From Carnegiea gigantea (lineage: Eukaryota > Streptophyta > Magnoliopsida > Caryophyllales > Cactaceae): 64,000 nt of DNA. The notes below the pieces were generated by a model. The model had not been told where the DNA came from, made no database searches, and was given only the letters and a program-made list of their open reading frames with translations. The DNA lies in the NCBI GenBank assembly GCA_029747015.1, contig JAKOGI010000125.1, forward strand, positions 312,001 to 376,000, in the 5' to 3' direction. Positions within the stretch are counted from its first letter, which is position 1. Every line of letters starts with the position of its first letter. The translations under genes were made by a program, and so were the position numbers. Positions 13,475 through 24,857 of the stretch are shown here, one piece after another.

Positions 13475-14591
13475 TGATGTATGTGTGGATGGTAAGTGAT
13501 CCAAATCACCAAATCAAACTCAAACTCAAAAACAAACCAACGTGAAAAGAGAAATGAAAGATGGATGGAATGGAAGAAGATCTTCAACACAAAAAAAAAG
13601 GATAGAACAAGATATTGCAATTGAGATAATCCTTCACGGAGCCACTCAATGGCTTGATCTTGGGCTAATTCTCTTGTCTTAACCGAGGAATCACTCCAAT
13701 GGAGAAGATAGAGAACCTAGAACACCACTTAAATTTGCCACAATTCAAGATATAGAATTAGGAATTTTAGATGCACTTTTGAGAAACACACTCAAAGTAC
13801 TTGTATTGCTTTTGGAATTGGAGTACAAGCTGAATGACAAGCATCACACGCCCCTCCCCTTTTATAAGCTTAGCAAAAGACAACCAAAAGACTCAATAAC
13901 TCCTAACAATTAAAACTAGCTAACGAAAAGTCTAAGTAAAATGAAAAGACTCATCATAAAAGGGGTGGGGGAGGTTACAAGGAATATTCTAGGATTTTTG
14001 CAGCTGATTACATCAATCTAGAAGCATCTAAAACGCGCACAATATCAGCCACACAAATATATGTAACCTAAGACTCTTCATATTCCCAGCATTAATCCTT
14101 GCAACTGCCTCAACTTCAACAGAGCATAACTTCCAGAATACTCGGCCCAATCACGCGTTCTTGGGCTTGTTAGAAAGCCCTGGAAGTCTATTTTCCAGAA
14201 TGGGATCATTTGCTCAATTTGGATAAGCGGTTTGAAAGTTATGGCCCAAACAATGCACCTATCTCAGACTGGGCTGGATCAGCATAACGTATCTTTGAGT
14301 GATATTTTGCCCAATCAAATGACGTCCAAATTAAACAAACTTGGGCTTATTTTAAAGCCGAAATCTTAAGCTTCCAAAGCATATGAGCCCTCAAGTTGTG
14401 GGTCTACTCGAGCTTGTCCAAAAGTTGCCACAACAATTACCTTCCGCAGGGACGAATCGGGCACTAATTCTTCCGGAAGGAATAAAACTTTTCTACAGAG
14501 TTTTGACACATCTTCGACTTCTTGAAACTTGATTGGGTCTTCCTTGGGCTGGGCTTGATGGTCTTTGGGCCGTTCATGATGGTCTCCATCA
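13475..14591 (-). repeat. 5' LTR of the gypsy element
   Basis: Same 1117-bp unit as 8054-9170. It is followed at 14592 by GAAGG, the duplicated target. It also carries the copy of the pol C-terminal frame (14366-14591, minus), which is only an LTR-borne duplicate and not a gene. Confidence 0.95.
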
Positions 14592-14596
14592 GAAGG

Positions 14597-15300
14597 GGAC
14601 TCAATTGCGGAAGGAGTTATGTGCAAATGAGCTAACAGGCTTGAGTTTCTATCTGGACATTAACATTCCGTCACCCTTGATCTGTTGTAACTCATTCAGT
14701 GGGCTTAAAAGAGGGACTCAGTAGATCAGTTTGCTTATAATGTGAAAAAAGAGTTGCACTTACAATACTTAATTTATCCTCTATTATGAATAATATCTGA
14801 TATATTTTAATATTTCAAAGTATGTTGCAATGGACTGATATTTGATAATCTACATTATTGTTGTTATTATTCTAGTAGTATCACATGTCACACCCTGTTG
14901 AGACTTGAGATGAACGGTAAACAGTGGTTTGTTGTTGAGATACGAAAAAGCACGGGGATTAGTGTCTCCTGTACCCGCTCAAAGAGCGCGTTTTCCCGTA
15001 GAAAGGCATCCCAAAAAACCAGAGAGACAGTGACAGAGGCATCACTGCATCAGCTTTTTTTCAACGTAGCTCCGTTGTCGCTTTCACTTGTGTCGCGACT
15101 CGCCAGTCCAGTCGAGTCCACTGAGAACTGACGAACTCCGAACCCTCACATTGATAAACCCCCCCCTCTCTCTCTCTTCGTAAATTGCATTCAATTTTCC
15201 CCTGAATTAAAATCACCAATCCCAAACCCAAACCCAAACCCCTCCTATTAAAACCCACCAAATTCGCATTTGCTTTCTCCCAAATCACAACACCCCCGTA
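14597..15300. other. Spacer and probable promoter of the IDN2-type gene
   Basis: AT-rich up to ~14880, then more GC-rich. A CT-rich stretch (15163-15180) and repeated CCCAAA/CCAAACC units (about 15221-15245) lie just before the predicted leader. I see no convincing TATA box and no gene. Confidence 0.4.
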
Positions 15301-16382
15301 ACACACACAACAATCACTCTGTGTTTAGACCACTCACTCTTGAGCTCAAGGAAACGCCCCCTCTTTCTCAAACCCTAGCTCCGACTACTCTCAAATTTGT
15401 CCGCTGCTCTCCGTGTAAGTTGGATTTTTCTCTGTTTGTCTTATTACTCTGTGAATTCTGCGATTGCTTCAAAAAATGTTTTTTTTTTGGGGGGGGTTTT
15501 CCTGAAATGTTTTAACAGTTCATGTTAATTTTGTCGGTGGCATATCGATAATCGAGATTTTGCCTTGTTTTTGAAATTTATTTCCAGTTCGAATTATAGT
15601 CGGAAATTGAGTTGAAAAAAGCTCAGCGGTTCGGAATTTCTGTGATTTTTTCGCATTTCCTCGTTGTCAATGTCGTTCTTATGTATGAGTTTTGCTGAAT
15701 TACGGCCGAATTGGCGAATCGCTCATGTTTTCCGTTGATAATGATATTACATTCCATGCATGCAGTATTTTCATACAGTTATTCGCCGATGGTTAAAAAA
15801 AGTTGTTGAATTTGTTGGTGTAATGCATACTTCACATGAGTAGCAGTTGGTAATTCGTGATAACAAATGTAAAAAAAAAGTTTTGTTGACAAATTTGGTT
15901 GTTCCTCGAAACTTTTTTTGTTTTTTGGAGTTTATGATTTAGCCTTTTAATTATTTACTTTCACATCGTGCGGTTGTGAATGAAAGGATGTGGTGAATCA
16001 GTTAACTTTAAGTGGGCTTGTATTTTGGGGGAATTAGTAGTGTCATTGTGCTTGACGATTTAAGTATCAACATAGAATACTTAGGGGTTGGTAGAGTTAA
16101 GTGAAACTTTTGTTCCTGCAGAATGTGGTCTATCGGTTTTTTGGGAACAAAGAGTCTGAATGTGAATCGGATTCGTGATCCTACCATTTTGAGATGTCTA
16201 GGCTTGGATTGTTCTGCTGGAAATATTACTAGAGAAAATGATGATGAAACACTCCTTGCAGTGATGCTTCATTAGGATGTCTGCTATGCAATGCTGGGGT
16301 TTTAGCATAATCTGTTTCATATCTTATGTTAATTGTAGCTTTGTTGGTTTGCCGCTACTGTAGTCAAGTCCCGAGAAGTTAA
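15301..16382 (+). promoter_or_regulatory. 5' leader of IDN2-type gene with intron and 50-codon upstream ORF
   Basis: A pyrimidine-rich leader with AAACCCTAG ends at a good donor (CCGT|GTAAGT, intron from 15415). The intron closes at CCTGCAG (16121). The retained leader 16122-16382 opens with an ATG at 16123, which starts an uninterrupted 50-codon upstream frame ending at TAG (16275), 107 bp before the main ATG. The four neighbouring XH genes also start coding soon after an acceptor, so a leader intron may be a shared feature. Confidence 0.55.
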
Positions 16383-19300
16383 ATGGACCACAGCTCGGAA
16401 GAGGACACAGACATTAGTGAATCCGAAATAGAGGAATACGGAGAGCAAGCTTATGAAAAGCTTAAAAAGGGAGAGCGTGAGTTGAAGGCTTCAGGAGAAA
16501 AGTATACATGTCCATATTGCCCAAAGAAGAGGAAGCAAGATTACCTTTACAAAGAACTGCTCCAGCATGCATCTGGGATCGGCACTGGTAACTCAAAGAA
16601 GAGAAGAGCTAGAGAGAAAGCAAATCACCTTGGCTTAGCTAGGTATTTGGAAAATGATATGCAAAATCAGGCTAGCTCGTCAAAGCTGGTGGATGATAAG
16701 GATCCTATCTCTAGCTGTGACCATGATGAGAAATTTGTGTGGCCTTGGACTGGAATTGTGGTTAACATCCCCACCCAATTCAAGGATGGGCGGTATGTAG
16801 GGGAAAGTGGTTCAAAGTTGAGGGATGAACTGAGAGCTAGGGGGTTCAACCCCAAGAGGGTCCATCCCTTGTGGAATTTTAAGGGTCATTCAGGTAGTGC
16901 TGTAGTAGAATTTAACAAAGATTGGTTGGGTTTGAACAATGCTTTGTCATTTGAAAAGGAATATGAGTTAAACCACCATGGAAAGCAACACTGGCAGGCG
17001 AAGGATACTGAGAAATGTGGCCTATATGCTTGGGTTGCCCGTGCTGATGATTATAATGCACCTGGGATTATCGGGGACCATTTGCGAAAGATTGCAGACT
17101 TGAAGACCATATCTGAGATGACAGCAGAAGAAGCACGAAAGACAGATAAGCTTGTGTACAATCTGACAAATGTGCTTGAGAATAAGAAGAAGAGTTTGCA
17201 AGAAATGGAGTCAAGGTTTAAGGAAACGTCCAATTCCATCAGCCAGTTGGCTGAGGAAAAAGACAGGCTCCATCAGGCATATAATGAAGGTACTAACTGT
17301 TTTGCATTCCTTTGCCAGTGTGTGTATATAATAACAGTGTGGCAGTGTGTGTATATAATAACAGTATAAGTATGAATGTGTATAATACTTTCTTGTTTTT
17401 GTTGACCTTGCTAAGCAACGGGAGTGTGTGTATGAGTATGAATGTGTACTATACTTTCTCATTTTCCTCTGCCTTGCCAAGCAATGGGAATAAATTCAAA
17501 ATTTGAAATTAGTGTAAATAGTATACATATATAAAGGGATTGAGAATAAAGGAAGAAAAATGCTGTGAAGAATCTAATTTAGTGCACAGCACAAATGAAG
17601 TTGAACAACATATGAATAAGCCGTTCATGTAAGTTATTTTGCTGGAACTGTAGGTGGATAAATCTGGCTCATGAAATTACTTCCACAGCTGAAGCATTTG
17701 CATGTTTTCCTTGATTTGAAACTCTGATAATCCTTCAGACGAAAGTAGTCCTTTAGGGCAGACATGCTCGTTTGATTGGAACTAGTTTGCTGCATATACC
17801 TTACTCTCTCGATCACAAATTTGACTTCGAGGTTTGGTGGCTTGACCATCTGACCCATCGGGAAGTTCTTAATGTTTCAAGTATATTCCTTTATGCTTAA
17901 GCAGCATTGAGAGGCTAAATGTAAGTTGAACTCCTAGTTTACGACCTATGAACAAAGGCAATGTACCGGTTGATTTCCATTGTGTGTTCTAAGCTTTTGT
18001 TCAGTGGCTGTGAAGAGCATTATAAGCTCCTTTGGATTTGTTGTAGGCTCTGATGCCTTTCTTTTGTAATATTTTACTGCTACAATTATTCATTGTTGTT
18101 TACTTTGCATCAGAAATTAAGAAGATTCAGCTCAGTGCTCGAGATCATTTTCAGAAGATATTCAATGACCACGCCAAGCTTAAGTTACAACTAGAATCGG
18201 AGAAATCAGAGCTTGACTTGCGTGTACAAGAATTAGAGAAGCGCGAAGCCCATAATGAAAGTGAAAGGAAGAAGCTCTCTGAGGAGATTGAAAAGGTATT
18301 TGATTCTTGTGCACTTGCGTCAGTATTATATTTATTAGTAACTGACAAACCAAACCACTGCACGGTGTGGAACTTGCCAAAGTAGGGCTTGAAGGGTTTC
18401 ACTGTAGGCATCCTTCCTTTTGCTGTCCTGCAAGCAAGAGAGCCGTTTTCAAGAAACCTGCCAAAAATATATTAAAAAATTGTCTTACAGGGTTAAACAT
18501 TTGGAAAGACTCCCAAAGATGCTAGAAAGGAAAGAAACAGAAATGTGCTGTGACAATGTGAAGTAGTGATTGTGTTTATGAGTGCCATTCAATTTATCCC
18601 TGTTCAGTTTCCTGGTTGATGGCTCATCCGAAACTTAATAGCTGCCTTGTAGGGAAGAGTAGACAATTTCTCTGTTGTTTACACTCTAAATGTTTTATAT
18701 TTCTTTGTTCTTTTTGTTAAAACAACATGAAGTCAGGCCGCTCCTGCATCTAGTTTTAAGTGTTTCTTACCATCTGTACAGTTGCTTTAAATTGCTCAAT
18801 GTTTCTGGGAGGTTGGTGTTTGATAAACTTTTCCAGTGACTGTGACACTATTTATTTGTTTTCTTTTTTAGAATGCCATGCGGAATAGCTCTCTTCAGCA
18901 TGCAGCTATAGTGCAACAGAAGGCTGATGAGAATGTGTTGAAGTTGGCTGAAGAGCAGAAGGTTAGGCTGATTGTTTCTATGTGCTATTGCAGATTTCAA
19001 AATTTGAAATGGCATGTTTAATGTATTATTATAACAGAAAGAGAAGGAGGATCTGCACAAAAGAATTTTGCAACTCCAAAACCAGTTGGAGGCAAAGCAA
19101 GCACTTGAGCTAGAAATTGAGCAATTGAAAGGGAAATTGAACGTTATGAAGCATGTGGGAGATGAAGGAGATATGGAGGTGATTAAAAAGGTGGATGAAA
19201 TGCTCAAAGAGCTGCGGGAAAAAGAAGAAAATCTAGAGGAGGTGGAATCTTTGAATCAAACTCTCATTGTGAAGGAGCGCATGAGCAACGAAGAGCTTCA

Positions 19301-20312
19301 GGAAGCTCGTAAGGAACTGATAAATGTAAGCACTGAAAGCTTTATCTATGAATTTTGTTGTAATTACTAATTTCATATTGGTGTTCTGCTTATGTTTTTT
19401 ATGCTTCTAGCACATACTTTACAAATGCTTCCTTGCATTGAAGGGCTTGAAGGACTTCTCAAATCGTGGGAATGTTGGCATTAAGAGGATGGGGGAACTA
19501 GACAGTTTAGTTTTTCAGGAAGCTTGCAAGAGAAAGTACCCTGAAGATATAGCAGAGGATAAAGCTGCAGAGTTATGCTCATTGTGGGATGAGTACCTTA
19601 GGGATCCTGAGTGGCATCCTTTTAGGGTGGTTGGGGTTGACGGAGATCATAAGGTATGAATTTATGGATTGCAGTTCATAATGTGGCTGTGGTATAATAC
19701 TTGAGCATTTGCGCCATATTGGTTCCCGAGTGATATATTGTTTGCTCAGATAATGTTTCACAGCTGTCTGTCGAAGTATGAGTTTACAAAAACTTGCATT
19801 TTAGTATAAAAGGAGGCGCTTATATATGCTTTGCTGTGGTGCCCTTCTCTTTACTTTACAAAAGCTGGATTTTATTGATCTATTTATCTCTGGGATGGCA
19901 TTTTGGTAGGCTTCGAAAATGGAGTAAATCATTTAGCATTATCGTTGGCCTGTTGCTTTCTGGCTTTACATGAATGTGTGATACCTTGCATTGGTATATT
20001 AGGAACCGATGAATGTATCTCTTGGTTTCTTCGTGCTATGTTAAGGCCTATTTAATCCCGATTTTCCTGGTACAGGAAGTAATTGATGAAACAGATGAAA
20101 AACTAAGAAGCCTGAAGAATGAGTGGGGTGATGGTGTGTACAATGCTGTTACGACTGCATTGAAGGAAATTAATGAATACAACCCTAGTGGCAGATATAT
20201 TACTACAGAACTTTGGAACAACAAAGAGGGAAGGAAGGCTACATTGCAGGAAGGAGTCTCGTATATATTGGATAAATGGAAGGATCACAAACGGAAAAGG
20301 GGGATGACTTGA
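16383..20312 (+). CDS. IDN2: IDN2-type XS/XH protein (INVOLVED IN DE NOVO 2 / factor of DNA methylation)
   Basis: RNA-binding coiled-coil protein of RNA-directed DNA methylation, acting in the nucleus with FDM partners downstream of Pol V transcripts. Exons: 16383-17289, 18114-18295, 18872-18961, 19038-19325, 19444-19653, 20076-20312. The sum is 1914 nt, giving 637 aa, close to the ~640 usual for the family. An acidic N terminus (MDHSSEEDTDISESEIEEYG) is followed by zf-XS (C43, C46, H62; about 43-84). The XS domain covers about 117-228, with WPWTGIVVNIPT, GFNPKRVHPLWNFKGHSG and VEFNKDW. A long coiled coil runs about 250-490 and XH about 498-635, with VGIKRMGELD, ELCSLWDEYL, EWHPF, EYNPSGRYITTELWNNKEG and the end KRKRGMT. 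XS wording and the tail resemble IDN2 more than FDM1-5. No lesion is seen. Confidence 0.95.
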
Positions 20313-22065
20313 AGGTTCGTATTTAGTTGCTGCTGCATGCCTATACTATTGTTAGCCTCAGCTTGAAGGTTGAGAACTCTTGCATGTGTTTAAGCACTTA
20401 TGCTAAGTGGATTGGGTGGATATTTCTTTTTCTGATAGTGCTCTCTAGTCTCTAGTGTCTTCCATGTAAGATTTACTTTTAAATGGATGTAGCTGTGAGA
20501 TAATGGGTCCAAAAATTTGGCCCGTGTCTCAAAATTGTGTGAAAATGCATACTGAAATGCTTTTGCCTATTAATTTATGAGGAAGCTTGGCATATTAGAA
20601 ACCAGGTTTGTGACTCCTAGACAAAAGAAAATTGAGGGTCATTCAGTTTGTCTCCCTCCCTCCTCTCCATCTCATTCTTGCACGCTAGTCCGGTTGTTCT
20701 TTCCCTGTTGTTCGCTCAGCTTCTTCCGGTCAAATTGAGGGGTCATTAGCCACTGCTGGTGTTCACCTGTTGCTCTGCTAGCTTGGATCCGGCAAATTGC
20801 CCATTGTTTCAAAGGCACAGAACCCCTCATCCTGCCTTCGCCTTGCTTTTGGCCTGCCTTGTTCCGACGTCTGTGCATCAAAGGTGTAACATGTTCCTTG
20901 GTCTGTGTTCACCTGTGTCTTCTGGGCAAAGTCTGCAAGGGTTTTCTTTCTTTCCTTTTTTCATTTGTTCATTGTTCCTTTTTTTTTAGGGGGGGGGGGG
21001 GGTCAATGGTTTAAAAATGGGGGGGGGGGATGGTAGACCGGTCAAACTGGGGAAGGATTCTTGTTTAGCTTTTATTTTTCTATCGTTTATTCTTTTTTCT
21101 TTCTTTTTTTTAAAATAGTTTATTTTCCTTCTCTTGTCCTTTTGAGGCGATGCGGCCTTTCTTCCTTTACCCTTTTTCTCCCATATGCTTTTGCTTTTTT
21201 GAGTTTAGAAGAAAAAGTTCAGAAAGTTGTTCCCTTTCAAATCTATGTGTGCCTTCGTGTATGTTTGTGTCTCTGTATGTGCGTGTTGCGTGGTTTTTTT
21301 TTTTTTGGGGGGGGGGGGGAATTCTCCTTATGAGTGTCGCTTTGGTTATTCAATTATTCTTATGATTTGGATTTCAAAGATTGCTTTTCAAGTGGGATTG
21401 ATTACTCGTGCATGCATGTGTGCTTGTGCGCAATCTATACATGCACATGGACACTCTGAGCTTAATAGCATCCAGCAATGTTAAGATATGATTAGTGTTT
21501 CTCTAGACTAGTGAAAAAGAAAAACTAAGAAGGAATAAAATTCCAATCCAAGAAGGGAGTCATAAGCTACCGAGCTGTGCAACTTCAACAGAGGTCAAGT
21601 GCCTGTTAATACATTACACGTCCGACATTTGCATAATGTATTTATAAGAATTTTTTTTCCTTACGAAAACTATTCGTAAGAAATTTTCAGGTTCCTTAAA
21701 ACGCGCTATTGTCAATGTCAGTCGCGCCATCCCATGCCTTGAAATTATTCTGCTTTCTCTGGGAGGGGAAGGACTCGAAATTATCCCATCTTGATTTATT
21801 AGGACAATGGTGTTCTCATATGAAAGAATGAAAGGAGGAAAGTGGGAATTTCTGAAATCATGTGATGTTCTTGTTGGTTGTTGACAATGTCTTTCTATTT
21901 TGTACAACTAGACCGTTCTTTCATATTTGTCTTTACTTATGATTGTCATCTGTCTCACCTTCTGAGAACAGTAGAGCTATTTTGGTAGTCTTTAGTCTCA
22001 TTATTGCTACAGTATCATCATTGGTGCATGGATATCATGAACTTGCGATGCATCCGTAAATGGGT

Positions 22066-22165
22066 TGGTGGGTGTCAGCTAGCATAATTGGTAAATTCTA
22101 TGGGATTTCATACCAGAGACTTGGGTTCAGAGTTGCAGCCCCATCTCCCCCCTCCCCAAACGAAA
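22066..22165 (+). mobile_element. Au-type SINE fragment (tRNA-derived)
   Basis: GTGTCAGCTAGCATAATTGG (around 22072-22091) contains a pol III A box. TACCAGAGAC followed by TTGGGTTCAGAG gives a degenerate B box about 30 bases later. The wording matches the plant Au SINE head as I remember it. The tail is replaced by a C-rich run and no target duplication is clear. Confidence 0.55.
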
Positions 22166-23464
22166 AACGAGAAAGCCCCCTATATATGACTTTGGGTCTT
22201 TGACTATCCATGATTTCATATGATTGCTTTCAAGATGCATTCTTGGTTGACACCTATCGTGCTTACATGTGCTGCTGATTGTGATGCAGGGGGGAAAAAC
22301 ATTCTGTCCATTTGATGAGTAGGATCGCAATTAGGGGACAATGGTTCAAGGGGAAGAAACAGTTGGCTTGGACAATAATAATCCTTCTCCCAGATATCCC
22401 CCTCTCGAGCTCAATGTAGGTCCTTTCTGTGTCATTATTGCTTCCTGAACTGCAACATTTATTGTGGCAAAATTGTCCCAGGGGATTTGACCTTTGGGCA
22501 TGGGACTTGTAGACCATAATATTTTCATTCCGGATGGTAATTATTTCTATCAACTATTATTCTGCGGCGAATTTAACAGGATGACACTCTGTCTGTTCAT
22601 AACTTCGCCTTTGAAAGGCGGGCTAATGGCCCCCAGAGAGATGGTGCACTTGGAAGTCGGAGGTAATGTTAATGGAATTGTGGGTGTATCAAATGAAACC
22701 CCTTGACTTGGCAGAGTTGGTAATATTGCTTTGCTGTGTTAACTGGATGCTACTCGGCATAAACACGGAATGTAAGAGCTTGTGAAACTTTTCTGGTTCT
22801 TAATTTGTAACTTGTTGAATGAAAAACCTGGTTATGTGCACCCGTACAATTATGCAGATTTTGTGTGAAGTAGGAGTTGGCTTGCTTAGGAGGATGATAT
22901 AATAGAGGTTTGCGAGGGCTTCCCCTCTTCTCTCTTTCCTTCAAAAAAAGTTTTGCAGATTTTACGCAACTAATAAATAAAAAAAACAGGGTTTTTAAAT
23001 TTGGGTTGGGGGGGGGGGTTCTAGGTTTGGTATGGATGGGCCAAACGCAGGTGGAATTTGATCACATTGAGTCTGATTTGTGCAGCACTGGTTTAATTTT
23101 GGGCCTGTGAAGTGCATCGTCCAGCTCTCCGCAAATCTATTCTGAGAAATTTTTTATTAATTTTATTTTTTAAATGTTGGTATTGTTGTTGAACTGGGAT
23201 TCTATCTCTTTTCGCAATAACCTTAGCAGGAGGTTGGGCTGTCGAACAGCCGGTAAGGTCAAAGGGGTATAGTTCTCCTGTATTTTTAGGGAGATTCGGA
23301 TCTCATACATCTCTGTTAGAAAAGTGGGATGATGTAAACGCTCTAAAATACCAACGTGGTAGTCCAGATCATTAAGTGTTATTAGTGATTAGTTTTCATT
23401 ATATTTGTTTTGTTCATTTTCTTTCTTACATGCATGAAAACGGGTGCATCAGGTTCTAAACGGA

Positions 23465-23757
23465 TCATGAAGGAAAGTTATGTGGAAAAATTATTAAAAA
23501 TAAGTGGTAAAATTTTTTCCATAAAATTATGAGGAAAGTTTTGAGGAAACTTTCTAATCTTTTTCAACCTTACATTACTTAGATGACATCAACATGATTC
23601 AAGTAGCTCATCAACATTTAAATTTCTCCTCTAAATTCTTGTATTTTTCTTTAATCCAAGTAAGAGAAAAAAACTTATTTTCTCCTTACATTTTTTTCCT
23701 TTATTTTTTTTCTTTAACTTTTCTTTTCATCAAATTTTCTAAAAATCAAACGAAGCG
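23465..23757 (-). mobile_element. MITE-like repeat, truncated copy
   Basis: Clear reverse-complement similarity to 41106-41400. The shared parts include the ATTACTTAGATGACATCAACATGATTCAA stretch region (about 23571-23602), the AATTCTTGTATTTTTCTTTAATCC region and an end reading AAATTTTCTAAAAATCAAACG. Only one half of the foldback seen at the other copy is present. Confidence 0.55.
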
Positions 23758-23997
23758 TAAAGCAAAAAGGCAAAAAAATAAAATAAATGAAGATAATTTA
23801 TTCACTATTATAAATTCCAAATTAAAATTTTAAGTAATCACTATTCTATTCTGTCAACCAAAAAAAAAAAAAAAAACACAAAGAGCGCCAATTGGCCCAA
23901 TTTCAGCCGTGAACTCGCAGAGTCGCGCTTATTGTGTGAAGGTGGCCAGTGATCACTGGTATCAGCAACTCCAACCTATTCTCATATTCTGTCTGCA

Positions 23998-24028
23998 CCT
24001 CTCTCTCTCTCTCTCTCTCTCTCTCTGC
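23998..24028 (+). repeat. (CT)n microsatellite in presumed leader of XH-only gene 1
   Basis: About 14 CT units just before a possible leader exon. The presumed leader intron ends at TTCAG (24845), 13 bases before the ATG. Confidence 0.6.
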
Positions 24029-24857
24029 GTGTCTGGGTGGGACTCAATTGGTAAAACTACAATATATCTCTGTCTAAATTCTATTTGTAGAAGAACTTTC
24101 ATTAGGGTTTACAATCGTTCCTTAATCGCTAAACCCAAAGAATAAGGAAAAAGGGCCTTTGATTCCTACCTCGATGAATATTACTTTTCTCCGCTTTTCA
24201 TTGATACCCATTTTCGCCTTTTTTCATTAGAATGGGATTTGTCTCCATATTCCCTGCTTCCTTGGATGTCCGCTTGTTTTCTTCAGTCACCAATTTGGAC
24301 GAAATGTTTTAATGGCAAAGCATAATTGGTCGATCTTATCACGTTGGTCTCTCAGATTGCAAATGCTCCGGATTTGTTGTTGGGCTTTATGTTTCGACGA
24401 ATTGTGTTGGGGCAAAATGGGTTTATGCAAGGGATAGTCACTTGAAATTTTGTACTTTATATTTCCAAGATGTTAACTTTCTGAGGCTAATTTCAGAGGA
24501 ACATTTAGTTTCCAGATTTCGTTCTCTGAAAATTTTCTTATAGTTTCTCTTACACGCAGAAAAGGGACCCGTTTTGTTGTATAGTAATGAGGGGTTGTGT
24601 TTGATAATTGATATGAACTCAGTAATATCAGCCTTCCATTTGACCATTTCTGTGTCAGGGATCCTTTTTTTTTTTTTAATTATGATTTTAAGTCTGAAAT
24701 ATAATCTGTTCGGTACTTCACTTTTCATATGCTCTTTTCCCTTGGAGTTTTGCATATGACACCTTGCATTTGTTCTAAAACGAGTATGTGTGGTTTTTTG
24801 CATTCCACCATTTTGATATTGTAACTGGACTTACTTGGGATTCAGATAGAAATCCCA

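Larger units (their letters stand above)
8054..14591 (-). mobile_element. Ty3/gypsy LTR retrotransposon, complete ends, defective coding region (probably CRM-like chromovirus)
   Basis: The element is bounded by two 1117-bp LTRs that begin TGATG and end CATCA, and is flanked by a perfect 5-bp target duplication GAAGG (8049-8053 and 14592-14596). It is transcribed on the minus strand, so the 5' LTR is the right-hand copy. Next to that LTR is a primer site like initiator tRNA-Met (GTATCAGAGC on minus, 13470-13461). A purine tract lies beside the 3' LTR. The order gag, protease, RT, RNase H, integrase is that of Ty3/gypsy. Three in-frame stops, an integrase deletion and an internal duplication make it non-autonomous. 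The LTR termini, the Met primer and a pol frame that runs into the 3' LTR are traits I associate with the CRM clade. That clade assignment is from memory and less sure than the Ty3/gypsy call. Confidence 0.93.
20313..23890. other. Spacer between IDN2-type gene and first XH-only gene
   Basis: No convincing gene. It holds the 3' UTR, several T-run/G-run junctions (20979-21003, 21019-21029, 21293-21319, 23008-23018), a SINE-like fragment and a MITE-like repeat. The open frames across 20670-22700 have no family resemblance and are broken by low-complexity tracts. Confidence 0.5.

Noticed and set aside
14366..14626. Minus frame resembling the pol C terminus next to the IDN2 promoter
   Set aside because: It is the 5' LTR's copy of the pol end that overlaps the 3' LTR, not a separate gene.
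15221..15245. Telomere-like CCCAAAC repeats
   Set aside because: Units are CCCAAA(C) and not CCCTAAA, and too few to be an interstitial telomere tract.
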